64,000 nucleotides of DNA from Emydura subglobosa (Eukaryota > Chordata > Testudines > Chelidae): assembly GCA_007922225.1 (NCBI GenBank), contig ML679989.1, forward strand, positions 21,803,534 to 21,867,533, given 5' to 3'. Positions 47,673 to 59,676 of the stretch are shown here, one piece after another. The translations under genes and the position numbers were made by a program. A model generated the notes under the pieces. The model was not told where the DNA came from. It did not search any database and saw only the letters and a program-made list of their open reading frames with translations. Position 1 is the stretch's first letter, and each line of letters opens with the position of its first letter.

Positions 47673-47806
47673 TCCAGAGGGGTAGCCGTGTTAGTCTGTA
47701 TACAGCAAAAACAAGGAGAGTCCTGTAGCACTTTAAAGACTAACACATTTAATTTCTGCAGGCATCAGCTTTCGTGGGCTGTAATCCACTTCGTCAGATG
47801 TGGTTT
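47673..47806. repeat. interspersed repeat ('agccgtgttagtctgta')
   Basis: The order 'gtagccgtgttagtctgta', 'agtcctgtagcactttaaag', 'actaacacatttaatttctg', 'atcagctttcgtgggctg' and 'ccacttcgtcagatg' is a short repeat widespread in turtle and crocodilian genomes. A small related piece is at 3770-3792. The parent element is not known to me. Confidence 0.7.
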
Positions 47807-48365
47807 TTAGCTATATTGAGGGTTCTCATGATTTCTGTGTTGACCACATCTTGATTGTGCCTTATGGACCCCTTCCTCCCTCTTGTGATCCCATAATATC
47901 CCTTTGGCCATTACACCAATTACTGAGGTGGACAAGTAATATTAGAGCAATATCTTGTCTACTTTGGCAGTCTTGAAATGCATCCTAGCTGCTGGAAGTG
48001 AGCCAGGACCGTGGGTGGTTCAGGACCACAGGCTGAGAACAGCTGAACTATATAATTCCTATTAAAGTCCATTGGAATCATATGGCTAGCACCCAGCATA
48101 GCTCTTTAAAGATTGAGGGGTTGTGTCCTAACCTCCTGCTGCTTGTTTTTAAGGCCTGTTTCTATCCGTTAGTGTGCAGGAGGGAGAACTCGTGAAATGC
48201 GTTCCTTGACCAGCTCATTAGGACAGTTAGTTGTTTCCTATTTCCCTGCCACACGGCTTGCCTGGCTTATCCTTCGTCTGATGCACTGTGCCAAGGTGTA
48301 TTTGAAGGATATTAAAGAAGCTTATCAGACTCAGAATAGACATCCCCATTTCTTCTCTGTTCCAG

Positions 48366-48427
48366 GCCTTGCTGTGGAAGTAGCTAGGTTATACCAAAGG
48401 GATCGCATACAGGGCATTATTAGAAAG
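48366..48427 (+). other. candidate cryptic or poison exon
   Basis: A 62-nt interval is framed by a strong acceptor (TTTCTTCTCTGTTCCAG) and a perfect-looking donor (AAAG|GTGAGT). It lies inside the 13.3 kb RABL6 intron in sense orientation. Read from the phase of the preceding exon (AG carried over), it meets TAG after seven codons, and its length is not a multiple of three. If spliced in, it would truncate RABL6. There is no evidence that it is used. Confidence 0.25.
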
Positions 48428-49927
48428 GTGAGTTCTGTGTGGACCTGTGGATCTGGTTTCACCACCTCACTAGACTTTTATCTTTACTAGCCACCTAATT
48501 AGCTTTCCTTATCCTTAAATCTGCATAATCCCCCATCCCACCCAGGCCTTCAAGGACAGCTGCTTCAGTAGTTACCAGCTGTGCTGAGAGAGCAAGTGAG
48601 GGGAACTGAGGACAGGGTTTCCTTCAGACTGGGGGGCCTCCCCTCGTCTTGGCATGTGCTCACACTACCCGTCTCCCACAGCACAAGTTCCCTCCAGCTT
48701 CCTTACTGAACTAGATTTCGGTTTCTTCTCCTCTGTTTCTCTAGCTCCTAAATTAAATAGAAACAGGAGGTGTGTGTTTCTCCTCTCTGTAGGGTGAGGT
48801 ATGGTAGGGAAGATGCTAGGGATGATCAGTTTCTTCTGATCTGAAAGCAGTTCAGAATACATTCAGAATTTTGAAGTGGAGTTTGCCCCTACACACCTCA
48901 GGATTGGGGACCTCACCTACAATGTTCTTTGTCTTAATGTTGTCAGCAGGGATCACTTTAAATCACATGCCTCTCAAATTGCAATCCTTACTTAGTGTGG
49001 GGTGCCCATGTTGGGGACCACCTTAGCTCAGGCTCAATGCAGGTTTGTCAGCAGCTGGGGCAGTATGCTTATTTTTGCATGCTTTGTGAGTTCCTTCCAG
49101 CTGGAGCCTCAGTGCCACAAGCTGATACTAATTTTGCATTGTCAGATCTTGTTTGTATTGCAGCAGTGATTTTCCTGACGTATATTCGCTTCATTGCTTT
49201 GCTGTTGAGCTGCAGCGAGGTAATTTGTATAGAAGCTAGAGGGAGAGGCAATCTCTTTACATATACACTGCATGCAGAGATGACCCACTTTGTTCATCTG
49301 TGTGTGTACATTTCTATCCAGACTAAGGACGTTTTAAAGATCTGTGCCTTAGTCTAGTGTTTGCGCCGATTGGTGGGAGGATAATTGCACTAACAGCAGT
49401 TGATAGCTACAGTTGCATTACTTAAGCTACTGCTTCGTATTCAAGCCAGTAATCTCGAGTGTGAGGTTTCTAGAGCATGTCACAACACCAGTAGCATTTT
49501 AAAATAAAACCACCCCGGCATCGTTTCTTTTCAGTGTATTTCAAGAGGAAATCCACTCAAGTTCTTTTTAATCCCCAGAAACCTCTTTAAAATTAAAATT
49601 AAATAAAAAAGCCCCCAACCTCTGTGACATGTTTGAACTAGTTTTTGTGGGGCTAGTCTGGAGTGATGCTGTGCCCTGTCCTGTGGGAGATAAGGGTCCA
49701 GTCTCTCGTTCACTTGTCTGGTGTGGGCTGTCAGGGCTGCATTGGCAATGCACTCAACCTGGGAGCATGTCCCTAATGCTCAGCAAAGGGAGTCCTAGGC
49801 AGTCTGTCTCAGCTGGAGTGTTGGTGGCTGCGGTGTAGTGTCTTGAAAGCGGAGGGTCTTCTTAAGACTCCAGGAAGGATGCAGAGGAATCGTATGTAAA
49901 ATCTGAACGTGGCGCAATGATCTAGGC

Positions 49928-50102
49928 CAGTGTTTCTCAACTGCGGGCTGAGTTGAAGGGTTCCGTGAAAAGCGGAACCGCGCCACTGAAATTAACCGAA
50001 ATCGCACGCCGCCAAAAAGGGGAAGATTTCCTGGACTTGTCGGCGGAGGGTATGGCATGGCCGCGCAAGGGTGCCGCGGCGAAATATAATTGAGAAACAC
50101 TG
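49928..50102. mobile_element. hAT MITE with perfect 8-bp target duplication
   Basis: The 175-bp element has 13-bp perfect inverted ends (CAGTGTTTCTCAA). It is flanked by ATCTAGGC on both sides (49920-49927 and 50103-50110). An 8-bp duplication with CAGTG ends is the hAT signature. The interior is CpG-rich and lacks a gene. Confidence 0.92.
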
Positions 50103-50169
50103 ATCTAGGCAAACATCCAGTTGAAATCATCTTACTGCAGTGTCAAATTTGAAATGAGCTCTGTCCAGC

Positions 50170-51295
50170 ATTGTCACCGTGCCTCAGTGGGTCACAGCTG
50201 AGAGCGCCAAATTCAGGACAAACTGCTGAGAAATAGGGCAGCCTCATCGCTAACTGGTGGTTATTCTATCATTAGATTACACTGGGCCAGTAACATATGA
50301 ACTTCTGTCTCCCCACACTGGTTAACAAGGAGTCCAAAATGCAGCCTCCTTAGGCAGTCCAGTCCGTGTCTTACACCCAGTCACTGACTTTATGATGAGT
50401 GGTTACTGAAAACCGATTTAATCAGATATAGGATCCTTCTAATCCCATGAGATCAGCCACTTAGCCAGGTCAATACATAACTCCGATCTTACCCAGTAAT
50501 CACGCTGCGGCCAGTCCCTTAGTAAGTAAAATCTAAAGGTTTAATAATAAAAGGCAAGAAGAGGAGAGTTAATAATGGTTAATAGAACATATACATAAAA
50601 ATAGTTGCAGGGTCCTTAGATCAGGCTTGTAGCTGTGATGGAATAAACTGCTGGCTTGTAAAGTGTCTCTGGTAACTTCCAGAAGATGGGAAGCACCTCA
50701 GTTCATACTTCGAAAAGCTCCTTTTCGTTATAAATATACAGTCCAGAGAATCAGGGCAGGAAAGAGGCAAAATGGAGATATCTCAGGGGTCTTTTATATC
50801 CTTTGCCATGTGCCTGAAGCTTTACTGTCTCTGTGTGGGGAAAGTTACAGGCCTAAGATGGAGTCTGGGGTCACATGAACGTAGCACATGGCTTCATGAC
50901 TCACAGGGGCAGTCATTGCCCATTTCCTTGCTATGGCATCCACAGGAAGAGCAGTCTGGGTGGAATGAGTTTCTTCTGTGGTCTGTTGTGAGAGCTAAAT
51001 GTCTTTGATGGGCCATCAGTACATTGCCGTCTGACCTTAATGCAGATTTTAACTGGTGCATGTTACCAGGAATACAACACGTATGTATTATGCCAGTACA
51101 TAGCCCATATTCATAACTTCAGATACAAAAATGGTACATGCCTATAAACAGGATAATCGTACTTAGCAAATCATAACTTTTCCATGGGTACCTTGCATGA
51201 CATACTTTGTGAAAGATTGGTCGCAGTTGTAGAACAGTGCCAGTATCAGTGATATGGTCATATTCAGTCACACAGCATCACAGTCCTGCACACTC
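50170..51295. repeat. long unclassified interspersed repeat, possibly LTR-related
   Basis: The segment contains 'aatctaaaggtttaataataaaag', 'ggatccttctaatcccatgag' and 'cccatattcataacttcagat', in an order I recognise from a very common turtle repeat about 1.1 kb long. It runs from about TGTCACCGTGCC to about CACAGTCCTGCA. No coding domain or target duplication was found, so LTR origin is a guess. Confidence 0.45.
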
Positions 51296-52604
51296 TGGAA
51301 TGTAACCTGTAGGTAAAGGTACAGAATCCTTCTAAAATCCACTTGGGAATGATAGCCTGTAAAATATGTAAGAAAAGGCTGGGTGAGTCAAAATGGAATC
51401 AGCTAAAGTCCTTTGAATGTCCTGTTCCTTTAGCACCCACGTGTGGCAGCTTCTACTGTCCACATTTGGGCCGCCTCACTCTGAGCGTTGGCCAGAGGGG
51501 TCAGAGGGATGATAGGTGCCTACTAGAAAATCAAATCTGAAGCCTGAGAAAGCATCAGACAGACCCAGCTCCTTCCTTTTAACCGTCTCCGGTGTTACCC
51601 GTGACATGACCCGAATGTCATTTTTTGTTTTTGGAAGTAAATGAGTTGAGTTTGTGTAACCTTTAGCAAGGCATTGAAAGGAAGGTGAGTGCTGTGTGTG
51701 GGTTTGACACCAACATAATACGTTCACATATCAAGAAGCAAATGATCCTCTTTGAATAAAAGGTATTGAATAGAGAGAGCAGGCAGGAGAAGGGAAGGTG
51801 ATAAAAGCCTCCTGAGTCTGTAGTGTGAAAAAAATGTATATTCTTGACATGAGCAAAGCTTGGGGGAAAGCATTAAAGTGGCAGGTTCTGAGGAAATCAA
51901 GCCAAGAATTCGCAGTTTGTAATTCTGCAGTGAAACTCCCTATCAAGATGTCTCAGAAGACATAATCCTGTTAAATCGAGGGAGCCTTAAGGGCTCTCAC
52001 ATTCTAAAAGTGTGTCCTCAGATTAATTTCATTTGGGGAATGTTAAGCCTTGTTGTGGTATCTGGTAGCTGCCGACTTCAGGGAGCACCATAGACGAGAA
52101 ATCGCACAGAGGAGCCAACAGCTGAAGGTTAATTCCTGCCACTGTGCCAGTGAGAATACAGTTGAATCACAGGACGTGGGGATGAAGGCATGCAATTCCT
52201 ATTGTTTTTAATTGACTACTCCCCTGCACGGTGCACTGGAAATGTTCCCAGAAAGCTACTCTGCAGCAGTGAGGCCTCACCTTGTCTGACAACTATCCCA
52301 GTGTCCCCAGCTAAGGGCTTGGCTGTACTAACCACTACTTGCTACCCCTCCCCCGTGTTATAATCCACTGTGCCAAGCCCTTGGCTCTGGTGATCAGGCA
52401 TGGCCTGAGCTCCATGGCAGGTCAGGGAGTGCAGTTAGGACATGGGCAACTTCAGCTGGCCAGGGCTAAACACCAATGGCCCTCATTAAGGTAGGGAAGA
52501 GATCCTAGAACTTCAGTTGCATTAATCTGGCACATCTAGAAGTAGGAGTGTACACACCCGAATGCACTCTGAGGGGCTCTGTCTAACACTTGTGTATCTT
52601 ACAG

Positions 52605-52817
52605 TGATGGGGAAGCACTTGGAGGGAACCCTATGGTAGCAGCTTTCCAAGATGATCTGGATCTAGATGACAAAGTGCTCAGCAAGCCCTCACTGGCAGC
52701 AGAACTTGTACCAAGCAAAAATATTACTTTGTCAAGTGAGGAGGAGGTGGAAATGGAGGACGCTTCGGTCACCATCCTGGCTAATGAAGATATTGACATG
52801 GACCACGAGACACAATG
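52605..52817 (+). CDS. RABL6: RABL6 coding exon (SDGEALGGNPMVAAFQDD)
   Basis: The 213-nt exon follows ATCTTACAG and completes a Ser codon (AG|T). It encodes DGEALGGNPMVAAFQDDLDL, then an acidic stretch with NITLSSEEEVEMED, ending in HETQ plus TG of a Trp codon at the donor TG|GTATGA. DGEALGGNPMVA and ITLSSEEE are both familiar from vertebrate RABL6. A tRNA-derived SINE remnant starts only about 16 nt after the donor. Confidence 0.95.
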
Positions 52818-54280
52818 GTATGAAGAAGTATAGTCTAGAGGCTAAAGTACGAAACTGGGAGTTGGGAGATGTAGGTCTTTTTCAGCACTGCCACTGACTC
52901 ACTGTGACCTTAAGCAGCTCTCTGAATCTCACTCAACCTGTTTCCCTACCTGTCCAGTGGGGTTATCTGTGCCTCACAAGGCAAGGCTGACTTTGCAACC
53001 GTTCACGAATTGCAGATTCTCTGCTGGACGGTGCTATGGAAGTGCATAGTAGTATTCCTAATCACCCTCCATATTATTCAGTTTGGGGAAATTGTAACAC
53101 ACAAATGCCACCCAAGGACTAACTTGGTTGTGCTAACAAGCAGTCCTTTCAGAATGAGCCCCTCTTGATGAGAGAGCGGCCCAGCCTTCTAGTGTTTGAA
53201 CAGGAGGCGTTGGGGAAGCTGTTGAGCACATTCGCATAGGGGGCGTGGGTGGGTCTGAAGCCTCCTTGCATAGGGCTGAAAGCGCTCACGATGCCCTCTC
53301 TGTACACCAGCACAAGCAGCACTTCGCATACAGGGATGGCATTGCTGCTCTTGCTGGAGAATGGAGCCCACAGAATATGGTGTGAGTTGCATGGAATGCG
53401 AAGTGTGCTCGCATAAATAATGCAGCAGGGTTTGGCTCACAAGCAAATGTGTTGATCTCAAGTATCTGTGTCCTCAGGGATAACTGGCTATCTTTCAGCA
53501 TTTGGCTTACTGCCAGAAAGATTTCCAGGGCCTGAGTGCTGCATATAAAACCTATAGAGCCTCATCACTGCTTTAGGTGTAGGTTAGAGAAATCTCCTAG
53601 AGTAGGTTCAGTTAACTGGCTAGTTACCATTAGTCACTTTGCTTCACTTGTGCAATGTGGGAGATGAGGCGAGGGACACAGAAAAGTATAGGGAAGAGGT
53701 GCAGTGTCTCGGTTTCCCTCGAACACTGTCACTATCTGAGTGTCATAAGAAAGATAACCTAGGGCTCATAGCTAGTCCTGGTGAAAGAGCATGCAGGAGA
53801 AGTGGTTTGGCATGAGACCACAGGACCAAAGCCAGGGGTTCCAACTGGCTAAGACTGACTATAAATCCCCTGCTTTTAATCTGAAGAAGGAAATATTCAT
53901 CTGTATGAAACCAGTTTCTAACAAAATCAACTAGTTCTGCTTCCCCCTTTCCATATGATTAGGGAGACCTCCTTTATAATGGAGACCAATATTAGCCAAA
54001 CATTAACACTCCAGTGTCCCTGCTGGAGTCTGGGAGATGCCAACATCTTCCTTACTCCAGCAGTCCGACCCTCTGAACCAGCCCATTGCTTTCCTTAGCT
54101 GTGTGGCAGGCCCACTCCTGATGGCAGACATTTTCCTCTTTGTTTCCCCCACACCTGGCTCCTTGTGACTGAGTGGACTCCCAGACCCTGCACAGCAGGG
54201 GCATGAAGGGAGGGCTGCAAGCTTCACCTTGCCATGGCTGTTACGGCGTTGTAGCTGACAACTTGTTTCCTTTTTTCAAG
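52818..54280 (+). other. RABL6 intron
   Basis: A SINE remnant occupies 52834-53065. The rest (53070-54280) contains no recognisable gene or repeat. Confidence 0.7.
52834..53065 (+). repeat. tRNA-derived SINE remnant
   Basis: The order 'ctagaggctaaagtacgaaactgggagt', 'ggagatgtaggt', 'agcactgccactgactcactgtgacctta' and 'cctgtttccctacctgtccagtgggg' follows a turtle tRNA SINE from its tRNA-like head to the 'cctcagtttccccatctgtaaaatggg' segment. It begins 16 nt after the exon donor. Confidence 0.75.
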
Positions 54281-54632
54281 GTCTTCCAGAAATTCAGTGA
54301 AACTACAAAATGAAGCAGCTTTCACCAAAGCACCTGACCAGCAGCCTCCGGGCAGCGTAGCTCTGCATTCTGGCTCTGAGAAAAGCAGCAGCACAAAGCG
54401 CCCCACAGATCTGCCAGCCACTGGAGCTGCTGCTCCTACAGCATCAGTCCAGGAGCAAAGGACCACTTTCCAGAACAAGGGCTCAGCTTCCAAAGCGAAG
54501 GGAAGCAAAGAAGAGAAGCCTGAGGAGTCTGATAGTGATCAGGAGGGACCGATAGCCACCCAGATGCTCTCATTTGTGATGGATGATCCGGATTTTGAAA
54601 GTGAGGAGTCTGACAGCCAAAGGAAGAAAGTG
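54281..54632 (+). CDS. RABL6: RABL6 coding exon (QMLSFVMDDPDFESEESD)
   Basis: The 352-nt exon starts after TTTTTTCAAG, completes the Trp codon and encodes SSRNSVKLQNEAAF and onward. It continues through a Ser/Lys/Pro-rich middle to GPIATQMLSFVMDDPDFESE, ESDSQRKKV. It ends in phase 0 at GTG|GTAAAT. The QMLSFVMDDPDFESE block is one of the best conserved C-terminal motifs of RABL6. The preceding part is low in complexity and diverges more between species. Confidence 0.95.
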
Positions 54633-56491
54633 GTAAATAACATGCATGTGTCACTGCTTTTTAGCTCAGTCTAGAAGCAGCAATGGAATGATGAGAGCTT
54701 TCTCAACAGCAGCAACTGCAAGATAAATGCTAAACAAGCTGAGGAACATTATTGTTCAAACACAGGCCACTTCTGTCCTTCTCACTGGTGAAGCCAGATG
54801 GCAGCGTGGTTCCTGTTGCGTTTTTCAGCATACCGATTATTCAGTAACTGCAGATAAACTCTGAGCTCAAACAGCCACATGGAATGTATGAAACCCAACG
54901 CTGAGGTTCTTTTCATCAGTAACTTAGTGTACTGAGCATGTGTGCGTGCGTGCGGATTCCCGTTTTCAACTCAAGAATCGAAAGGCCATGGTGAAATTCA
55001 GTGCTGAATCCTTCCTGGCCTGGCAAAGCCAGTATTGAAGCCCCAAATGCCCTACAGGGGGGCAATCCAACAAACAGCTGACGTTGGTGAATCCGTGGCA
55101 TTCACAATATAGGCTACAGCTGCTCAACTTTAGTATAGATGCAACCTGCAAAAGGCTGCCCAGCTCAGAGCGGAGCTGGCATCTCCCCATGTTAAAGATG
55201 AGCGAATGAAGTGAATCCTTCAGTTCAGTGTTCAGTGTTGTGGCCTTTACCTGGGCAAACTCCGAGTGCCCCTGGCTTTGGGGGTCCACAGTTAGAGCCA
55301 TTAGGCCCATCTGTACAGAAACAACTAACTATGATTGTGTGTGCAATTGAGTATTGTATACTTCCAAGTGCCAGAGCCAGGCTCCTGTAGAGTTACTTTT
55401 GCTGGGCTCACCTGCCACCAGGGTTGTGTGTGGAGAGTCCCCCTCTGAGTTGGTCCGTGACCTTGGCCGTGTGTCATGCTGGCCTCATTCAGTAATACTC
55501 CCTTCTCTTAGCGTTGCCAGTGCCCACAGTTCCAAGCATTTCGCTCTAAAACCAGTGGCTTTCTGAGCAAGGTCATCACTCCTTGCACCTGATTAGGCAG
55601 CAGGAGCTGCTGGGAAGCTCTGCATTTTAGCAGTGCCAGGGAGCTGTCCCCCCAAAGAAAAACTCTTCAGTGCAAAACGTGTTGGCCAGGTTAAGCCGTG
55701 AAAGAAGCTGCGTCCCCTACTCTTACAGGGAGAGGTCTGCATACAGGGCCAGCAAGACAGCTCAGCAGAAGAGGCTGGTTACGTTTGGACTAGTGCTAAG
55801 AACATTGTAAAAGGAAGAAGTTTAACTCCTTAATGTCAACTAGCAAACATGGAGAGGTGTCTGTGCTCCAGGACCAGGGGCACAGCTGACTCCTTTTTCC
55901 CCTCTGGCAGGGTGAGAGGAACCTTCTGGCTTTACCTGTCCCTGGCAGTTTTCCAGCTTTTAGGCTCTCTGTCATGGGAGATGCAGCTTCCTTTTTCCTT
56001 AAACAGGGGGGTTTGCTCCAGCACCATGAAATGCTTCCCCTGGATGCATGCTGCCTTTTGACCCCAGGATGGCACGATTCCCCTATATAACACTGACAGG
56101 GCAGGACATAGGTTTGAGTCCCTTGTATTTGAAGGTTTTCCGGTATGGCAGCGCCCCTTTAGTGCAATTGGTAAGCCTAATGCAGCCGGAGATCATGTTT
56201 TGACCCCATTGCACCCACAGTCTGGTCTTCTGAGCACAAATGGTAAGCACTGCAGAGCATGTCATAGCAGAGTTCCAGTTCTGGTGCTATCTGAACACTT
56301 CCGGCATGGCATGAAATAGGTAACACTGCCTTCTGGATAAAGCTGTGACAGGTTCTTGGAAATAAGTCTGTTCTTCCACCGCCTGCTTTTCTTTAGACAG
56401 GGAGGGAGGTGAGGCTTTTGCTTGAGCAATCAGTTTAGATTCCTTGGTAGCTAAGATTGGGTCCATGATGTGTCTGCCTTTCATTCTCTAG
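54633..56491 (+). other. RABL6 intron, no gene seen
   Basis: No repeat or gene was recognised in this 1.9 kb interval. A very short GTGC repeat lies near 54940. Confidence 0.65.
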
Positions 56492-56663
56492 GGTGAATTC
56501 CCAGTGCGAGAAGACCCCTCTGACATCTCTGATGAAGACACCTCATTGGCGAAGCCTCCACAGCCCATGAAGCCTACAGTCTGCTCCTTCAAGCCGAAAA
56601 ATGACTCTGATCTCTTTGGCTTAGGCTTGGAAGAAACAGGCCCCAAAGAGAGCAGTGATGAAG
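56492..56663 (+). CDS. RABL6: RABL6 coding exon (FPVREDPSDISDED ... LFGLGLEE)
   Basis: The 172-nt exon follows CATTCTCTAG in phase 0 and encodes GEFPVREDPSDISDED, then a Pro/Lys stretch, then KNDSDLFGLGLEETGPKESS and DE, with one base of an Asp codon at GAAG|GTAAAT. The DPSDxxDED and NDSDLFGLGLEE motifs match vertebrate RABL6. Confidence 0.95.
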
Positions 56664-58635
56664 GTAAATGTAGGAGACTGTGTCTGAGCCACTTCTAACT
56701 GTGATTGTCAGGCTGCTGGGTTTTTCACTGCCCTGAATAGGTCCAAGGTTAAGTAAATCAATTTTGCATTAAGTAAAACACCCCTAACTTCACCCAAAGC
56801 TTTGTGTGAACATTTAATGATCTTTGGCAAAACTTTTTCCCTTTCTCCCACCCCTGCCTTTACTAACCTCAGCTGGGGGAGCATTTGCTGATACCATGGG
56901 AGAGAGTACTATGCTTTTTCCTGCCCAGCTTGAAGCAGGAGCACGTGGCTGCTTCCTACCGATCTGCCTGGGAAGTAACCTGGAATGATGGGACATGAAA
57001 GACTCTTCAGGGGTGGGGGGAGCTGTAAGAGATGAAGAAAGGATTTGACATTTATTAGTTAGTCATGATTTTAGAACAAGACATCAAAGCCCATCCAAGC
57101 TCTGTCAGCCTGTCACCATCTGTACCTGCGCAGCCCAGCTGGGTGGGAATCACTCTACAGAGGCCTTAATCAGTGACTCTGATTTCATTTAGCATTGCTA
57201 TTAATCTGACCTGGTATTTTCCTGCCCTCAACTACTGAGGGGAGTTAAAAAATCCTGTATCTTGGCATTCAGTCAGATTGCTAGGTGGCTGACTGATCAG
57301 CTGATTAAAATATATAGATAAAACATTAAGCCATCAAAAATCAGCTTGTGAAATTGCAATGTAGTCATAAACCTCTGCATTTTGAGGGACAAACTGACAT
57401 TCTTCTCAAGAACTCTCTTCTCACAGCCAATAAAGCTATTAAATGGTAGAGTCGGCAGCCATTAACCTTCAGATGTTCATTAGACAATGATTCAGTTTGA
57501 GAGAGACTATTGCTACAGGAAAAATAGTCATTGCAATAGAACAGCATCGCATGATCAATGCCTTGGCTTCACATTGACACTTGTTCAATTAATGGTTTCG
57601 GCAGCAGAGATCATTTTCCTGTGAGGATGGTCTATTCATTTCTGGTTGTCTGTTCTAGCGGGACTGCTGACTGCATGTGGCATTAATTCCAGTTGTCAGA
57701 GATGCTCTTTTCTTTGGAGCAACAGTGCGGAACCCAAGTCACTCTTGTCAAATCTGTGATTTGTAACCTCACCGTGAAACTTGAATTTCACTCTTAAAGG
57801 TGGCTGTCAATATTTTCTCTGGAGATGAATAAATTGCAATGTGTTACCTCCCTATTTTCGGTTGGCTGGTGTCAAGTCAACCCTGAAGCCACCTGCTGTC
57901 CTTCCCACTGCCCTGTTGTGTCTGGGTCTAATAGATACTGATAACGACGGAAAAAGGCCAGGTGTCAGCAACCTTCAGTGCTTACCAGTGAGGTGGAAAT
58001 GACGTCAGTGACTTGGTTCTCTGCTCAGAAGCCCCATCCAGGGTGTTCACATGGGGTCCTTTCGGTCAGTCCTTTTGTTCAAAGCATCCATGATGCCAGA
58101 AGGGCAGAGAATTAAATGGTTCAGACTGTAGTGCCATCAGTATACAGACATGTCTCTTCAGTCAGACCGAGACCATGCAGTTTAGCTGCTTCCCCAGTGT
58201 CTAGCCGTGAGACTGGTGGATGAGAGTGAGTTAGTTGAAGTTCTGCACAGAGGGGATGGGGGGGGAGATGTTGGCAAGTATGGCAGCAGGTTTCATGTCA
58301 GTCCTTGTTAGAGAGTAAGCACAGTATTTGTCCTCGGCTTGAAATCTGTAAGCAGTGATCTTTCCTGTCCTCCTTAATGTAGGTCTGACACTGTTATCCA
58401 GATCTTTTTATAGGCCAGATTACTACCAATATACTTTACATGGACTGCCCTTGACGGCCATTCTAACACTTCAGCTAATGCAGGATGGGCCTCTTTGGCA
58501 GTGATGGATGCAGAAGACTTGTTCATTTTTTAAGTCTGCGCTGGCTTCCAGGTGCAATTCAAGGTGTTGCTTTTGCTATCTAAAACCTGAAGTGTTTTGG
58601 GTCCTGGCTACCTTAGAGACTGCTTTACTCCTTAT

Positions 58636-59675
58636 CATAGAAATGTAGGGCTAGGAGGAACCTTAAAGTCATCAAGTCCAGCCCCCTGTACTGAGGTAGG
58701 ATCAGATCATCCATGACAGGAGTTTGTCCAATTTGTTCTTAACAATCTCCAATGATAGAGATTCCACAGCCTCCCTTGGAAACCTAATCCAGAGCTTACG
58801 TACATTTAGTCAGACAGTTTTTCCTAATATCTAACCTAAATCTCCGTGGTTGCAGATTAAACCCATTACTTCTTGTCCCTCCTGGAGTGGACATGGAGAA
58901 CAATAGATCGCCCTCCTCTTTATGACAGCCCTTAACATATTTGAAGATTGTTAGCAGGTCCCCACTCAGTCTTCTATTTTCAACATTAAACATGCCCAGT
59001 TTTTAACCTATCCTCATAGGTCAGGCGTTCTAAACCTTGTATCTGTTTTTTTTAGTTGCTTTCCTCTGGACTCTTTCCTAAAGTGTGGTACGCAGAATTG
59101 GACATGGTGCTACCAGCTGAGGCCTCCTCAGTGCAGAGAGGAATAGGACAGTTACCTTCTGTGTCTCACCATACAACACTCCTGTTAATACACCCCAGAA
59201 TAGTAGCATCTTTTGCAGCTGTGTCACATTGTTGGCTCATTCAATTTGTTATCCATTATAATTCTCAGATCCTTTTCAGCAGTATTCCTACCCAGCAGTC
59301 AGTCCCCATTTTTGTAGTATTGCATTTGATTTTTCCTTCCTAAGTGAAGTACTTGGCACACTTACCTTTAGTGAATTTCATCTCGTTGATTTTGGACCAA
59401 TTCTCTAGTTTGTCAAGATCAATTTGAATTCTAATCCTGTCCTCCAAGGTGCTTGCAACCCCTCCCACCTTGGTGTCACCCACACATTTTATAAGCATGC
59501 TTTTCACTCTTATCAGTGATTAATGAAAATATTGAATAATAGTGGACCCAGGATTGGCCCATCTTGGACCCCACGGGATATGTCCTTCCAGTTGTACAGC
59601 AAACCATTGATAACTACTCTTTGAGTGTGGTCTTTCAACCAGTTGTGCACCCACCTTATAGTAACTTCATCGAGA
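58636..59675 (-). mobile_element. CR1 LINE, antisense, 5'-truncated and decayed
   Basis: The 3' end lies at 58636 (ATCATAGAAATGTAGGGCTA) with the antisense tail 'aagtcatcaagtccagcccc'. Reading leftward on the minus strand from 59675 are GLDEVTIRWVHNWLKDHTQR and GPILGPLLFNIFINH, then a stop. These are reverse transcriptase segments equivalent to those at 6310-6460. Stops and frameshifts show that it is older than the copy at 5948. Confidence 0.88.
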
Positions 59676-59676
59676 C

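Larger units (their letters stand above)
39350..52604 (+). other. RABL6 intron (13.3 kb), largest in the window
   Basis: It contains a MITE (40238-40385), a CR1 tail (40446-40536), a hairpin repeat (41333-41618), a DIRS element (41697-47017) with a nested SINE, a short turtle repeat (47673-47806), a candidate cryptic exon (48366-48427), a hAT MITE (49928-50102) and a long unclassified repeat (about 50170-51295). In 39350-40235, 40540-41330, 47020-47670, 48430-49915 and 51300-52604 I see no gene. Confidence 0.7.

Noticed and set aside
48197..48490. 97-codon protein-coding gene
   Set aside because: The translation matches nothing I recognise, and the interval contains splice-like signals. A cryptic exon is a better, though weak, explanation.
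50170..51295. Endogenous retrovirus
   Set aside because: No gag, pol or env motif, primer-binding site or paired LTR could be found. Only a long non-coding repeat is visible.
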